Shown in pieces: positions 28,501 to 35,437 of a stretch of 61,271 nucleotides of DNA. Source of the DNA: Paracoccus sp. S-4012 (GTDB lineage: Bacteria; Pseudomonadota; Alphaproteobacteria; Rhodobacterales; Rhodobacteraceae); assembly GCF_009674885.1 (NCBI RefSeq), contig NZ_WKKA01000016.1, positions 1 to 61,271 of the forward strand. The letters run 5' to 3'. The notes beneath the pieces are model-generated. The model was not told the DNA's origin and made no database searches. It saw nothing but the letters and a program-made list of their open reading frames with translations. The position numbers and the translations under genes were made by a program. Position 1 is the first letter of the stretch. Each line of letters begins with the position of its first letter.

Positions 28501-30999
28501 CTGCGGCATGACGAGGCGCGTCTCGCGCCGCTCGACCGGGCGGCCGGCGCCTTCGCGGACGGCGAGGATCAGGGTGGCCTCGACCGGCCGGGTGGCGGCG
28601 GCGAGGGAGGGCGGCAGCGCGATCTCGCCCTGCCAGCGGCCGGCGGCGTCGGTCTGGCCGGGCGGGAGGGTCACGATCTCGGGGTCGGCGGGCTCGTCGT
28701 GGCGGCCGAAGCGGTAGCCCTCCCAGCCGGGCACTTCGGTCGCGGGCGCGAGCCGCAACTCGCCCTCGACCGGCAGATCGGCCGCGGGCGGGCCGTAGAG
28801 CCAGCGGGCTTCGAGCGCGGCGGGGAGGCTGTCCACGGCAGCGAAGGGGCCGGGGGCGAGTTCCGGGTCGAGGTCGATCCGCTCGGGCCGGAAATCCTCG
28901 ACCAGCAGGCGCAGGCTGGCCAGCGGCGCGCCGTCGGCCTCGAGCCGCAGGTCGATGCGCCAGCTGCCGCGCGGCGCGGTGTCGGGCACCCGCCAGTCGA
29001 GCACGAAGCCGCCATCGCCCGCCTTCTGCGGCATCATGCGCGCGGCCTCGACGCCATCGGGGCGGAAGATGACCGCCGTGAGCGGCAGGCCGGGGAGCGC
29101 GCGCGCGGCGGGATCGCGGGCGAGGATCGTGGCGTGGACCGTCTCGCCCGCGCGGTAGGCGCCGCGGTCGGTGGTGGCGAAGATGTCCACCGGGGGCGAG
29201 GGCGCGCGGCCCTCCACGCCACGGTCGGAGAGGTCGAATTCGGGGTCGAGGAGCGACAGGAAGGCCATGTCCTCGGTCGCGTCCTCCGCACCGCTGGCGG
29301 CGGTCACGAGAGCGGGGGCTGCGGCGTCCCGGCCGCGGGTGAGGCCTGCATCGAAGCGGGCGATCCCCTCGGCGTCGGTCAGCGCCCGGCCGAGGATGGC
29401 GTTGCCGCGGGAGACCAGTTCGACCGCGACGCCGGGCCTGGCGGCGGCGCCCGAGAGGCCGCGGACGACGACGGTGAGGCCGTCGGTGCCCGAATAGGTG
29501 GACAATCCGAGGTCGGAGATCATGAACCACTGCGTCGCGGCCGGACTGCGGTCCTCGGGCAGGCCGGGCACGGTGGCGGTCAGCGCGTAGACGCCGGGCT
29601 CCAGCGGTCCGGCGGCGGCGGCGATGTCGAGGCGGGTGGCGATCTCGGCGTTGACGGGGTGCGGGCCGCCGTCTGCGGCGGGGGCGATATCCGCCTCGCC
29701 GGTCCAGACGCGCTCCCCCATCTCGGCGGTGAAGGTCTCGGCCCGCCAGTCGGCGAGGGGGCGCGCGAAGGTGCCGTCGCGCAGCGAGCGGACGAGGTTG
29801 CGGTCGGACATGCGGTAGAGGGCGAGGGCCACGGTGCCGGTGTTGACCGTCCTGAGGGTGAGGCCCTGATCGCTGCTCGCGGGCAGCAGATAGGCGCGGC
29901 CGGTGAAGCGCGCCTGGGGGGTGCGGTCGCGGATGTAGAGGGTGACGGGCACGTCGCGCGACAGGACCTCGCCGGACGCGGCAGGGAGGCCCGCGCGCAG
30001 GGTCAGGCGCAGTTCCTCGCCATGGGTGACGCCGGTGACGCAGAGCTGGCTGTCCTCGGCCTCGACCGCGAGGACGGAATCGGGGAGCGCCACGAAGCTG
30101 CGATAGTCGGTGCCGCGGATCAGCGGCTCGGACAGCAGCACGCAGGCGCGCGGGGCGGGGGCGTCGGCATCCACCTGGGTATCCATCACGCGGAAGCCGT
30201 GGCGCGATTCGAAGCCGGCGAGCGCGCGAGCGAGGGCCGGGTCGGGGTCGGCGGCCAGCGCGTCGCGCAGCGCCAGCATCCCGTCCCGGCCGCGGCCGAT
30301 GCGCTCGGCCTGCTCGGCCCAGAGGCGCAGCGCCGCGCTGCCGGGGCCGGGGTCGCGCAGCCAGGCGTTGGCCGCGGCGGACATGGCGGCGCGGCGGCGG
30401 GTCCAGTCGTCGTCCGCATCCGCGGCGGCGGCGAGAAGGCGGGCGAGGACGAGCCAGTCGTCGGGCGCATCGCTCAGCGCGGCGGCGGCGCCGGTCCAGC
30501 GGATCGCGCCTTGCGTGTCGCCCGCGGCCTCGGCCTCGGCGGCGTAGCCGCGCAGCGCGTCGGCGCCCTCGCCGGTGCCGGGATAGGCGGTGCCGAGACC
30601 TCCGGCCTGTGCCAGCAGGTCGGCGCGGTCTTCAGGGGTGAGCCACGAGGCCGCCTCGGCGCGGGCGGCGGCCGCGGCGGCGCGCGCGGGGTCGGTGACG
30701 AGGACCGGGCCGGAGGACGCGCCCGCGAAGGGCACCGCGGGGCCAGCGTCTGTGCCCTTCGGGAAGCAGGCGCGCGAGCGGTGGTTGTAGGTCAGCGCCA
30801 CGCAGGCCGTGTCGGCGAGGCAGGCGCGGGCGCAGGCGGCCTCGGTGGTGTTGAAGAGTTGGGCGAGGTCGCCGCCCGGCAGGTCCCAGCCCTCGTTGAG
30901 GATCACGCGCCGTTCGGGCAGCGGGGCCTCGGCCGCCGGCTGCGAGGCGACCGGCAGGGCGAGGGCCGCGAGAAGGGCTGCAAGGATCGGTCCGCGCAT
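25519..30999 (-). CDS. Bacterial alpha-2-macroglobulin (YfhM-like) with N-terminal PAN domain
   Basis: Starting at ATG 30999 (MRGPILAALLAALALPVAS, a signal peptide without a lipobox Cys) the protein has 1,826 residues. Residues ~35-85 (GWDLPGGDLAQLFNTTEAAC, CVALTYNHRSRACFPKGTD) form a PAN/apple domain. Macroglobulin domains and a bait region follow. The thioester motif is YPYGCTEQIAAAALPQLY at about residue 1376 and lies in the terpenoid-like helical domain. It is expected to trap proteases in the periplasm and covalently bind them through the thioester. It is coupled to pbpC, matching the known pairing in which the inhibitor protects a cell wall repaired by PBP1C. Confidence 0.92.
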   Translation of the reverse strand: MRGPILAALLAALALPVASQPAAEAPLPERRVILNEGWDLPGGDLAQLFNTTEAACARACLADTACVALTYNHRSRACFPKGTDAGPAVPFAGASSGPVLVTDPARAAAAAARAEAASWLTPEDRADLLAQAGGLGTAYPGTGEGADALRGYAAEAEAAGDTQGAIRWTGAAAALSDAPDDWLVLARLLAAAADADDDWTRRRAAMSAAANAWLRDPGPGSAALRLWAEQAERIGRGRDGMLALRDALAADPDPALARALAGFESRHGFRVMDTQVDADAPAPRACVLLSEPLIRGTDYRSFVALPDSVLAVEAEDSQLCVTGVTHGEELRLTLRAGLPAASGEVLSRDVPVTLYIRDRTPQARFTGRAYLLPASSDQGLTLRTVNTGTVALALYRMSDRNLVRSLRDGTFARPLADWRAETFTAEMGERVWTGEADIAPAADGGPHPVNAEIATRLDIAAAAGPLEPGVYALTATVPGLPEDRSPAATQWFMISDLGLSTYSGTDGLTVVVRGLSGAAARPGVAVELVSRGNAILGRALTDAEGIARFDAGLTRGRDAAAPALVTAASGAEDATEDMAFLSLLDPEFDLSDRGVEGRAPSPPVDIFATTDRGAYRAGETVHATILARDPAARALPGLPLTAVIFRPDGVEAARMMPQKAGDGGFVLDWRVPDTAPRGSWRIDLRLEADGAPLASLRLLVEDFRPERIDLDPELAPGPFAAVDSLPAALEARWLYGPPAADLPVEGELRLAPATEVPGWEGYRFGRHDEPADPEIVTLPPGQTDAAGRWQGEIALPPSLAAATRPVEATLILAVREGAGRPVERRETRLVMPQQPVVGIRPEFSDAVPEGGEAAFRVIALGPDLALRDVPAEWVLNRIETEYQWFALGGDWMWEPVTRRTRVDGGSLALSAEGPASLAVPVNWGEYELVVTTAAGAETAITFQAGWGAATAGTDTPDRLAVTLDRPAYRAGDTARVTIDAAAEGVATVAVLSNRVHSLTTVALTEGLNTVTLPVTNDWGTGVYVAVTAIRPLGLDPAPLRALGIAHAAVDPGNRRLTTSLIAPAETAPRQTATVRLMVAGAAPGDTVRATVAAVDQGILNLTGFTAPEPAGWYFGQRRLGVALRDLYGRLILPSGARDGAIRTGGDAMSARSLAPPPTEALMAWFSGPVTVGADGMAELSVPLPDFNGEVKLMAVAWTARGIGEAEATMLVRDPVVMTVTAPAFLAPGDTAEAQVALTHVAGPSGAVALGAEVTNGPALALDGLPPEVTLAAGERVTTGLMLAAPEGEGTTNLTLTATLPDGRQVTKDLTIPILRLDPAITRATRITLAPGASALLDPATLGAFRPGTGTATLTTGAFAQLDVGAALTRLATYPYGCTEQIAAAALPQLYVAGLVPGAPEAARPMADAIAEILTRQTSEGSFGLWRAESGDPWLDAFITDFLLRARTEGHAVPEAALTRALQNLQNHLNAAGEPQYADASQNAALAYSAYVLSREHAAAVSDLRYYVDTAADHFATPMAAAHLGAALAAYGDVARADAMFRRAQAMLARGAPEPQTGFRTDYGTPLRDTAAALALAAEAGTQAVDREAAATQLSAMIGERRAEGADLSTQEALWVVLAGHALQTGPDAGAGVALGGAPLTGPLVSLGEPTGLAPLALENRGEAPIDVTLAVTGVPVEPLAAGGTAWQITRRYFTPEGLPVDPAQVAQGTRLVALLEVTPLAEGGGRLIVTDPLPAGFEIDNPNLIGAGEIAGLDWLGGLAGTDMAEFRQDRFAAAVTWGAAEPFTLAYRLRAVIPGRFSHPAATVEDMYRPERRGWTASGHVEITR

Positions 31000-31195
31000 G
31001 GGGCAGGCTCCGCGAGGGCAGGCGGCGCCACGCTGCCACGGGGCGAGGCTTTCGGCAAATGCGGCGCGCGGGCGGCACGCAGGCGTGATCGTGACGCTGG
31101 TTTCGGGGCGGTGCGGGGCGGTATCACCGCCTGAGCCCTTGCGCGGCCCCGCGGCGCAAGCCATCCAGAGCGTGACAGACATCAAGGAGCCCATC

Positions 31196-31750
31196 ATGAC
31201 CCAGACCACCCTCCGCGCCCCGACCGGCTCGCGCGCTTTCCGCACCACCGTCGCGATCGTCGGCGGCGCGGCGCTGATCGCGCTCGCCTCGCGCATCCAG
31301 GTGCCGATGTGGCCGGTGCCCGCGACGATGCAGACCTTCGCGGTGCTGCTGCTGGCGCTGGTCCTCGGGCGCGGGCTGGCGGTCTCGGCCGTGACCGCCT
31401 GGCTGGCCTACGGCGTCTTCGGCGTCCCGGTCTTCGCCTCGGGCGGCGGCATCGCCTACCTCATGGGGCCCACCGCAGGCTACATGGCGGGCTTTCTCAT
31501 CGCCGCCTTCGTCGTCGGCGGGCTGGCGCAGCGGGCGCCGATCCGCGGCGTCCTTCATGCCTTCGCGCTGGCGCTGCTGGGCAGCGCGCTGATCCTGGCG
31601 ACCGGCGCGCTCTGGCTCGCGGGCTTCGTGGGCTTCGAGCAGGCAGTGGCCGCGGGCGTGGTGCCGTTCCTGCTGGGCGACCTGCTGAAGTCGGTGCTGC
31701 TCGCCCTCACCGTTCCGGCCGCCTCGCGGGCGATTGCGGCGCGTCTCTGA
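31196..31750 (+). CDS. bioY: Biotin ECF transporter S component BioY
   Basis: The start is ATG 31196 with AAGGAG about 8 nt upstream; 184 residues. Six hydrophobic segments and the family's IQVPMWPVPATMQTFAVLLL, YGVFGVPVFASGGGIAYLMG and PTAGYMAGFLIAAFVVGGLA stretches identify BioY. It binds biotin in the inner membrane. No bioM/bioN energising genes are adjacent, so it may act alone or share a module. It is divergent from the macroglobulin gene across a 196-nt gap in which I see no clear regulator site. Confidence 0.93.
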   Translation: MTQTTLRAPTGSRAFRTTVAIVGGAALIALASRIQVPMWPVPATMQTFAVLLLALVLGRGLAVSAVTAWLAYGVFGVPVFASGGGIAYLMGPTAGYMAGFLIAAFVVGGLAQRAPIRGVLHAFALALLGSALILATGALWLAGFVGFEQAVAAGVVPFLLGDLLKSVLLALTVPAASRAIAARL

Positions 31751-31772
31751 GGACTGCGGCGCGCTGAACTCC

Positions 31773-31801
31773 GGCCCGGCCGCGCGACTGCGGCCGGGCC
31801 A
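31773..31801 (+). terminator. Strong stem-loop after bioY
   Basis: A perfect 11-bp stem (GGCCCGGCCGC / GCGGCCGGGCC) with a 6-nt loop begins 22 nt after the bioY stop. It lacks a T tract, so it is a probable but not canonical terminator. Confidence 0.5.
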
Positions 31802-31964
31802 TCGGCATGGACAGGCGGAAAACCCGCCAGTAACACTGCCTTGGGACCACTCCATCCGCCGCCCGCGGCGCTGGCCGGGTCCTTGCAAGATAACGCCATA
31901 AGCCGGAGCCGCCATCCATGAGCGGCAGGGAAAAACCGACCGGCGCCAACAGGAGAGACCGCCC

Positions 31965-32966
31965 ATGTTCCTGCGCCTTGCCGCCGCTGCGACCCTCGCC
32001 CTCACGGGCGCGGCCTCCGCCCAGACCGCTATGCCCTTCGCGCTCGACTGGCAGTTCGAGGGTCCGGCCGCCCCCTATTTCATGGCCATCGACAACGGCC
32101 ATTTCGAGGCCGAGGGCCTGACGGTCGAGATCTCGGCGGGGCAGGGCTCGCTGGACGCCATTCCGAAGGTCGCCACCGGCGCCTATCCGGTGGGCTTTGC
32201 CGATATGGCGAGCCTCATCAAGTTCCTCGACCAGAACCCCGACGCGCCGGTGACGGCGGTGATGATGTTCTACGACAAGCCCGCCTTCTCGATCGTCGGC
32301 CGCAAGAGCCTCGGGATCGAGGCGCCGAAGGACCTTGAGGGGCACACCCTCGGCGCGCCACCGCCTGACGGCGCCTGGGCCCAGTTCCCGGTCTTCGCGG
32401 CCGAGAACGACATTGACGTCTCTCAGGTGACGATCGAGCCGGTCGGCTTTCCTACGCGCGAGCCGATGCTGGCCGAGGGGCAGGTGGACGCGGTCACGGG
32501 CTTCTCGTTCACCTCGTTCCTCAACACCGTCCGCCTCGGCGTGCCGGAGGAGGACATGACCGTGCTGCTGATGGCGGATTACGGCCTCGACCTCTACGGC
32601 AACGCGATCATCGCCAATACCGACTTCGCCGCCGAGAACCCGGAGAAGGTCACGGGCTTCCTGCGTGCGGTCGCCAAGGGGCTGCAGGACACCGTCAATG
32701 ACCCGGCGGCGGGCGTCGCCGCGATGGTGTCGCGCAACCCGGCGATGGATCAGGAGCTGGAGGTGCGGCGGCTGGAGCTGGCGCTGCGCGACAACATCAT
32801 GACCGACTGGGTGCGCGAGAACGGCCTCGGCAACATCGACCCGGACCGCTTCGCCCGCTCGCTGGAGCAACTGGCGCAGACCTACGAGTTCCAGAACGAG
32901 CCGGATGCGAGCCGCTATTTCGATCCCGCCTATCTCCCCGACGACGGCAGCCTGATGGTCGAGTGA
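31965..32966 (+). CDS. ABC transporter substrate-binding protein, NMT1/THI5-like
   Basis: A 333-residue exported protein (signal MFLRLAAAATLALTGAASAQ). The mature part has the NMT1/THI5-type fold: FALDWQFEGPAAPYFMAIDN, GHFEAEGLTVEISAGQGSLD and GFADMASLIKFLDQNPD. Relatives bind pyrimidine precursors of thiamine, riboflavin, nitrate or sulfonates, so the ligand is not determined. It heads a three-gene cluster with an SsuB/TauB-like ATPase and a permease. No TPP-riboswitch-like leader is evident. The neighbour bioY makes a vitamin-related substrate plausible. Confidence 0.85.
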   Translation: MFLRLAAAATLALTGAASAQTAMPFALDWQFEGPAAPYFMAIDNGHFEAEGLTVEISAGQGSLDAIPKVATGAYPVGFADMASLIKFLDQNPDAPVTAVMMFYDKPAFSIVGRKSLGIEAPKDLEGHTLGAPPPDGAWAQFPVFAAENDIDVSQVTIEPVGFPTREPMLAEGQVDAVTGFSFTSFLNTVRLGVPEEDMTVLLMADYGLDLYGNAIIANTDFAAENPEKVTGFLRAVAKGLQDTVNDPAAGVAAMVSRNPAMDQELEVRRLELALRDNIMTDWVRENGLGNIDPDRFARSLEQLAQTYEFQNEPDASRYFDPAYLPDDGSLMVE

Positions 32967-32986
32967 CCGGCGGCTGACCAACCCCA

Positions 32987-33011
32987 CGGCGCCGCGCCCG
33001 ACGCGGCGCCG
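32987..33011 (+). other. Intercistronic stem-loop between binding protein and ATPase genes
   Basis: A perfect 10-bp GC stem (CGGCGCCGCG / CGCGGCGCCG, 5-nt loop) lies 20 nt after the binding-protein stop and is followed by an A-rich run and the next ribosome site. Such structures commonly protect the 3' end of binding-protein mRNA, so that it is made in excess over the membrane components. Confidence 0.5.
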
Positions 33012-33044
33012 AATGAAAAAAGCGTCGGACAGGCAAGGCGGCGG

Positions 33045-33839
33045 ATGACAGACCTCATCGAGATCAAGGGCGTCACCCACGCCTACAAGACGGCCGCCGG
33101 CGCGCTGCCGGTGCTGGACGACCTCAGCCTCTCGGTCCCCGAAGGCGGCTTCTGTGCCGTCGTCGGCCCCTCGGGCTGCGGCAAGTCCACGCTGACGCGG
33201 CTGATCGCGGGGCTGATGTTCCCCGACGCTGGCGAGGTCTGGCTGCATGGCGAGCGGGTGCGCTCGCCCCGCAGCACCGTGGGCATGGCGTTCCAGAACC
33301 CGGTGCTGCTGGAATGGCGCACGATCCTGCAGAACGTCATCCTGCCGCTGGAGATCGTCGCGCCGAGGATGCCGAAGGCGAAGAAGGAGGCGCGGGCGCG
33401 CGAGCTTCTGGCGATGGTCGGCCTAGAAGGGTTCGAGGGCAAGCGGCCCTCGGAGCTTTCGGGCGGGATGCGGCAGCGGGCCTCGCTCTGCCGTTCGCTG
33501 GTCCACAAGCCCGACGTGCTGATCCTCGACGAGCCCTTCGGCGCGCTCGACGCCTTCACGCGCGAGGACCTGTGGCAGCTCATGCACCAGCTCCGCGCCG
33601 AGGAGCCCTTCACCGCGCTGCTCATCACCCACGACCTGCGCGAGAGCGTCTATCTGGCCGATCAGGTGGTGGTGCTGTCGGGGCGCCCGGCGACGACGCA
33701 GTTCGTCCTCGACGTGCCGCTGCCGGGGCCGCGGCCGATCGAGATGCTCTACCAGCCGCAATCGGTCGAGTGGCTGGCCACGCTGCGCGACCAGATCGAG
33801 ATCGCGCAGGGGCGCAAGGACGAGAAGATCCCGGCATGA
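33045..33839 (+). CDS. ABC transporter ATP-binding protein (SsuB/TauB-like)
   Basis: A 264-residue ATPase of the nitrate/sulfonate/taurine and thiamine-precursor transporter group. Walker A is GPSGCGKSTLTRLIAGL, the Q-loop region is GMAFQNPVLLEWRTILQNVI, the signature is LSGGMRQRASLCRSLV, Walker B is VLILDEPFGALDAFTRED, and the switch His is in LLITHDLRESVYLAD. It overlaps the permease start by ATGA at 33836-33839. Confidence 0.93.
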   Translation: MTDLIEIKGVTHAYKTAAGALPVLDDLSLSVPEGGFCAVVGPSGCGKSTLTRLIAGLMFPDAGEVWLHGERVRSPRSTVGMAFQNPVLLEWRTILQNVILPLEIVAPRMPKAKKEARARELLAMVGLEGFEGKRPSELSGGMRQRASLCRSLVHKPDVLILDEPFGALDAFTREDLWQLMHQLRAEEPFTALLITHDLRESVYLADQVVVLSGRPATTQFVLDVPLPGPRPIEMLYQPQSVEWLATLRDQIEIAQGRKDEKIPA

Positions 33840-34606
33840 CCCGCGACGAAGTGCAGAAAATCGTCACCCCGATCATCGCGATCCTGGTCTTCCTCGCCAT
33901 CTGGGAGGCCTGGGTCTGGTACATGGGATGGCCGACCTACAAGATGGCGGCGCCCTCGGACCTCTGGCCCGCCTTCTGGCAGTATCGCGAGCTGTTCGCG
34001 GTCAAAGCCTGGGAGACGCTGTGGCGGACGGTCGTGGGCCTCGGGCTCGCGGTGGTCGTCGGCACCATCCTTGGCATGATCATGGGCCTCAGCCGGCTGA
34101 TGAACGACGCCCTCTACCCGTTGCTGGTTGGCTTCAACGCGATCCCGAAGGCGACGGTGGTGCCGGTGGTGGCGCTGGTCTTCATCGGCCAGCACGACTT
34201 CAACACGATCCTCGTCGCCTTCATGATCTCGTTCTTCCCGATCACGGTGTCGGTGGCGATCGGGCTTTCCACGCTGGAGCCGGAATACCGCGACATCCTG
34301 CGCTCGCTCGGGGCGTCGCGCTTCACGGTGTTCTGGAAGATCGCGCTGCCGAAGACGCTGCCGGAGTTCTTCGGGGCGCTGAAGGTCGCGGTGACGCTGG
34401 CCTTCATCGGCACGAACCTCGTGGAGATCGTGACGCCGCACGGGAAGGGTCTGGGGAGCCTGTTCGACTCCGGCCGGATCGCGTCGAACTATCCGCTGAT
34501 GTTCGCGGTGCTGATCGCGCTCGCGGTGCTGGGGATCGCGCTCTACTACATCGTGGTGGCGTTGGAGCGGGTCTTCGCGGGCTGGGCGGAGCGGCGGCCG
34601 ACGTGA
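33836..34606 (+). CDS. ABC transporter permease (SsuC/TauC/ThiX-like)
   Basis: The start is ATG 33836 overlapping the ATPase stop, giving 256 residues with six hydrophobic segments. The family loop is EPEYRDILRSLGASRFTVFW followed by KIALPKTLPEFFGALKVA (EAA-type). PLLVGFNAIPKATVVPVVAL is also typical. It is an inner-membrane partner of the NMT1-type binding protein. Confidence 0.92.
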   Translation: MTRDEVQKIVTPIIAILVFLAIWEAWVWYMGWPTYKMAAPSDLWPAFWQYRELFAVKAWETLWRTVVGLGLAVVVGTILGMIMGLSRLMNDALYPLLVGFNAIPKATVVPVVALVFIGQHDFNTILVAFMISFFPITVSVAIGLSTLEPEYRDILRSLGASRFTVFWKIALPKTLPEFFGALKVAVTLAFIGTNLVEIVTPHGKGLGSLFDSGRIASNYPLMFAVLIALAVLGIALYYIVVALERVFAGWAERRPT

Positions 34607-34613
34607 CATGCGA

Positions 34614-34640
34614 GCGCCCGGCCGCAGGGCCGGGCGCAAA
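34614..34640. terminator. Bidirectional stem-loop between convergent genes
   Basis: A perfect 10-bp stem (GCGCCCGGCC / GGCCGGGCGC, loop GCAG) sits between the convergent permease and cell-wall hydrolase genes and can serve both strands. It has only a short A/T run. Confidence 0.6.
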
Positions 34641-34656
34641 GGCATAAGCGGCGGCG

Positions 34657-35190
34657 TCAGTTCGACGCGACGCGACGGTTGCCGGACGGGCGATAGAAGA
34701 TGTGGCTGCCGATGCGCGCGGTGCGCAGGAACTTGCGTGACCAGGAGGGGCGCACCGAGGTCGCGTGAAAGTAGGTCGCGCCTTCGGTCAGCGTCCGCGG
34801 GGCACCGTTCAGCGCCGCCTCGGCCACGTCATGGGCGCGCATATAGGCGGCCTTTTCGCGGATCGGGCGCTGCTTGCCGCCGCAGTTGTAGCTGAACTGG
34901 CAGGCGCCGGCCTTGCCCTGATTGACGACGCCGCAGACGGAGTTCGGAAACTGGCGATCGTCCACACGGTTGAGGATCACCTCGGCCACCGCCTTCTGGC
35001 CGGCGATCGGCTCGCCGCGGGCTTCGAAATAGATCGTGTCCGCCAAGCATTTGAGGTCGGTCGCGCTTGCCTGGGCGGCGTTGGCGGAGGCGGGGAGGAT
35101 CGTCGCGGCCGCGGGCAGCGCGAGGGCGACGGTCAGGACAAGGCGAAGCGAGAGAGTCTTGGACGAGAGAGAACTGGTTACAGCAGGCAT
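34657..35190 (-). CDS. Cell wall hydrolase (SleB/Hydrolase_2 family)
   Basis: I start at ATG 35190 (MPAVTSSLSSKTLSLRLVLT), which gives a signal peptide ending around ASANAAQA and a 177-residue protein. The catalytic domain is recognisable by CLADTIYFEARGEPIAGQKA (catalytic Glu), VAEVILNRVDDRQFPNSVCG and ACQFSYNCGG, and by GATYFHATSVRPSW. It should cleave peptidoglycan in the periplasm. It is last in a minus-strand run after the PPDK-like gene but separated from it by 247 nt. Confidence 0.88.
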   Translation of the reverse strand: MPAVTSSLSSKTLSLRLVLTVALALPAAATILPASANAAQASATDLKCLADTIYFEARGEPIAGQKAVAEVILNRVDDRQFPNSVCGVVNQGKAGACQFSYNCGGKQRPIREKAAYMRAHDVAEAALNGAPRTLTEGATYFHATSVRPSWSRKFLRTARIGSHIFYRPSGNRRVASN

Positions 35191-35368
35191 GACTGGTCCT
35201 TGTCCCGGGAATCCAGTGATTCGCGGGCTGGTTTCGGATACAGGCGGATGCGCCGCAGGGGCCGCGAGCAGGTGGCCCGTGCGGATCACCGGCGACCTAG
35301 ACATGCCCGGTGGCGCGCCGGAACCCGTCGGTTCCGGATTCAGCCGCCGAAGCGCTGCATTTGATTAA

Positions 35369-35386
35369 AACTGGCAGAAACCTGCC
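35369..35386 (-). terminator. Possible rho-independent terminator of the PPDK-like gene
   Basis: On the minus strand a short stem GGCAG-GTTT-CTGCC is followed by AGTTTTAAT, about 50 nt past the PPDK-like stop. The stem is only 5 bp, so this is tentative. The rest of 35191-35437 shows no other feature I can support. Confidence 0.35.
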
Positions 35387-35437
35387 GGCGCGATTCGTCG
35401 GGTTGAGCCAATCGCCGCCGACCCGCTGCTAAGTCGA

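Noticed and set aside
27862..31134. A plus-strand open frame of 1,090 codons opposite the alpha-2-macroglobulin gene
   Set aside because: It is a GC-rich antisense shadow: composition is Gly/Arg/Ala with no motifs, while the opposite strand encodes a recognisable full-length protein.
31751..31964. TPP riboswitch or BioR operator near bioY and the NMT1-type transporter
   Set aside because: I looked for the conserved TPP-riboswitch cores and for TTATnnATAA-like BioR boxes and found neither.
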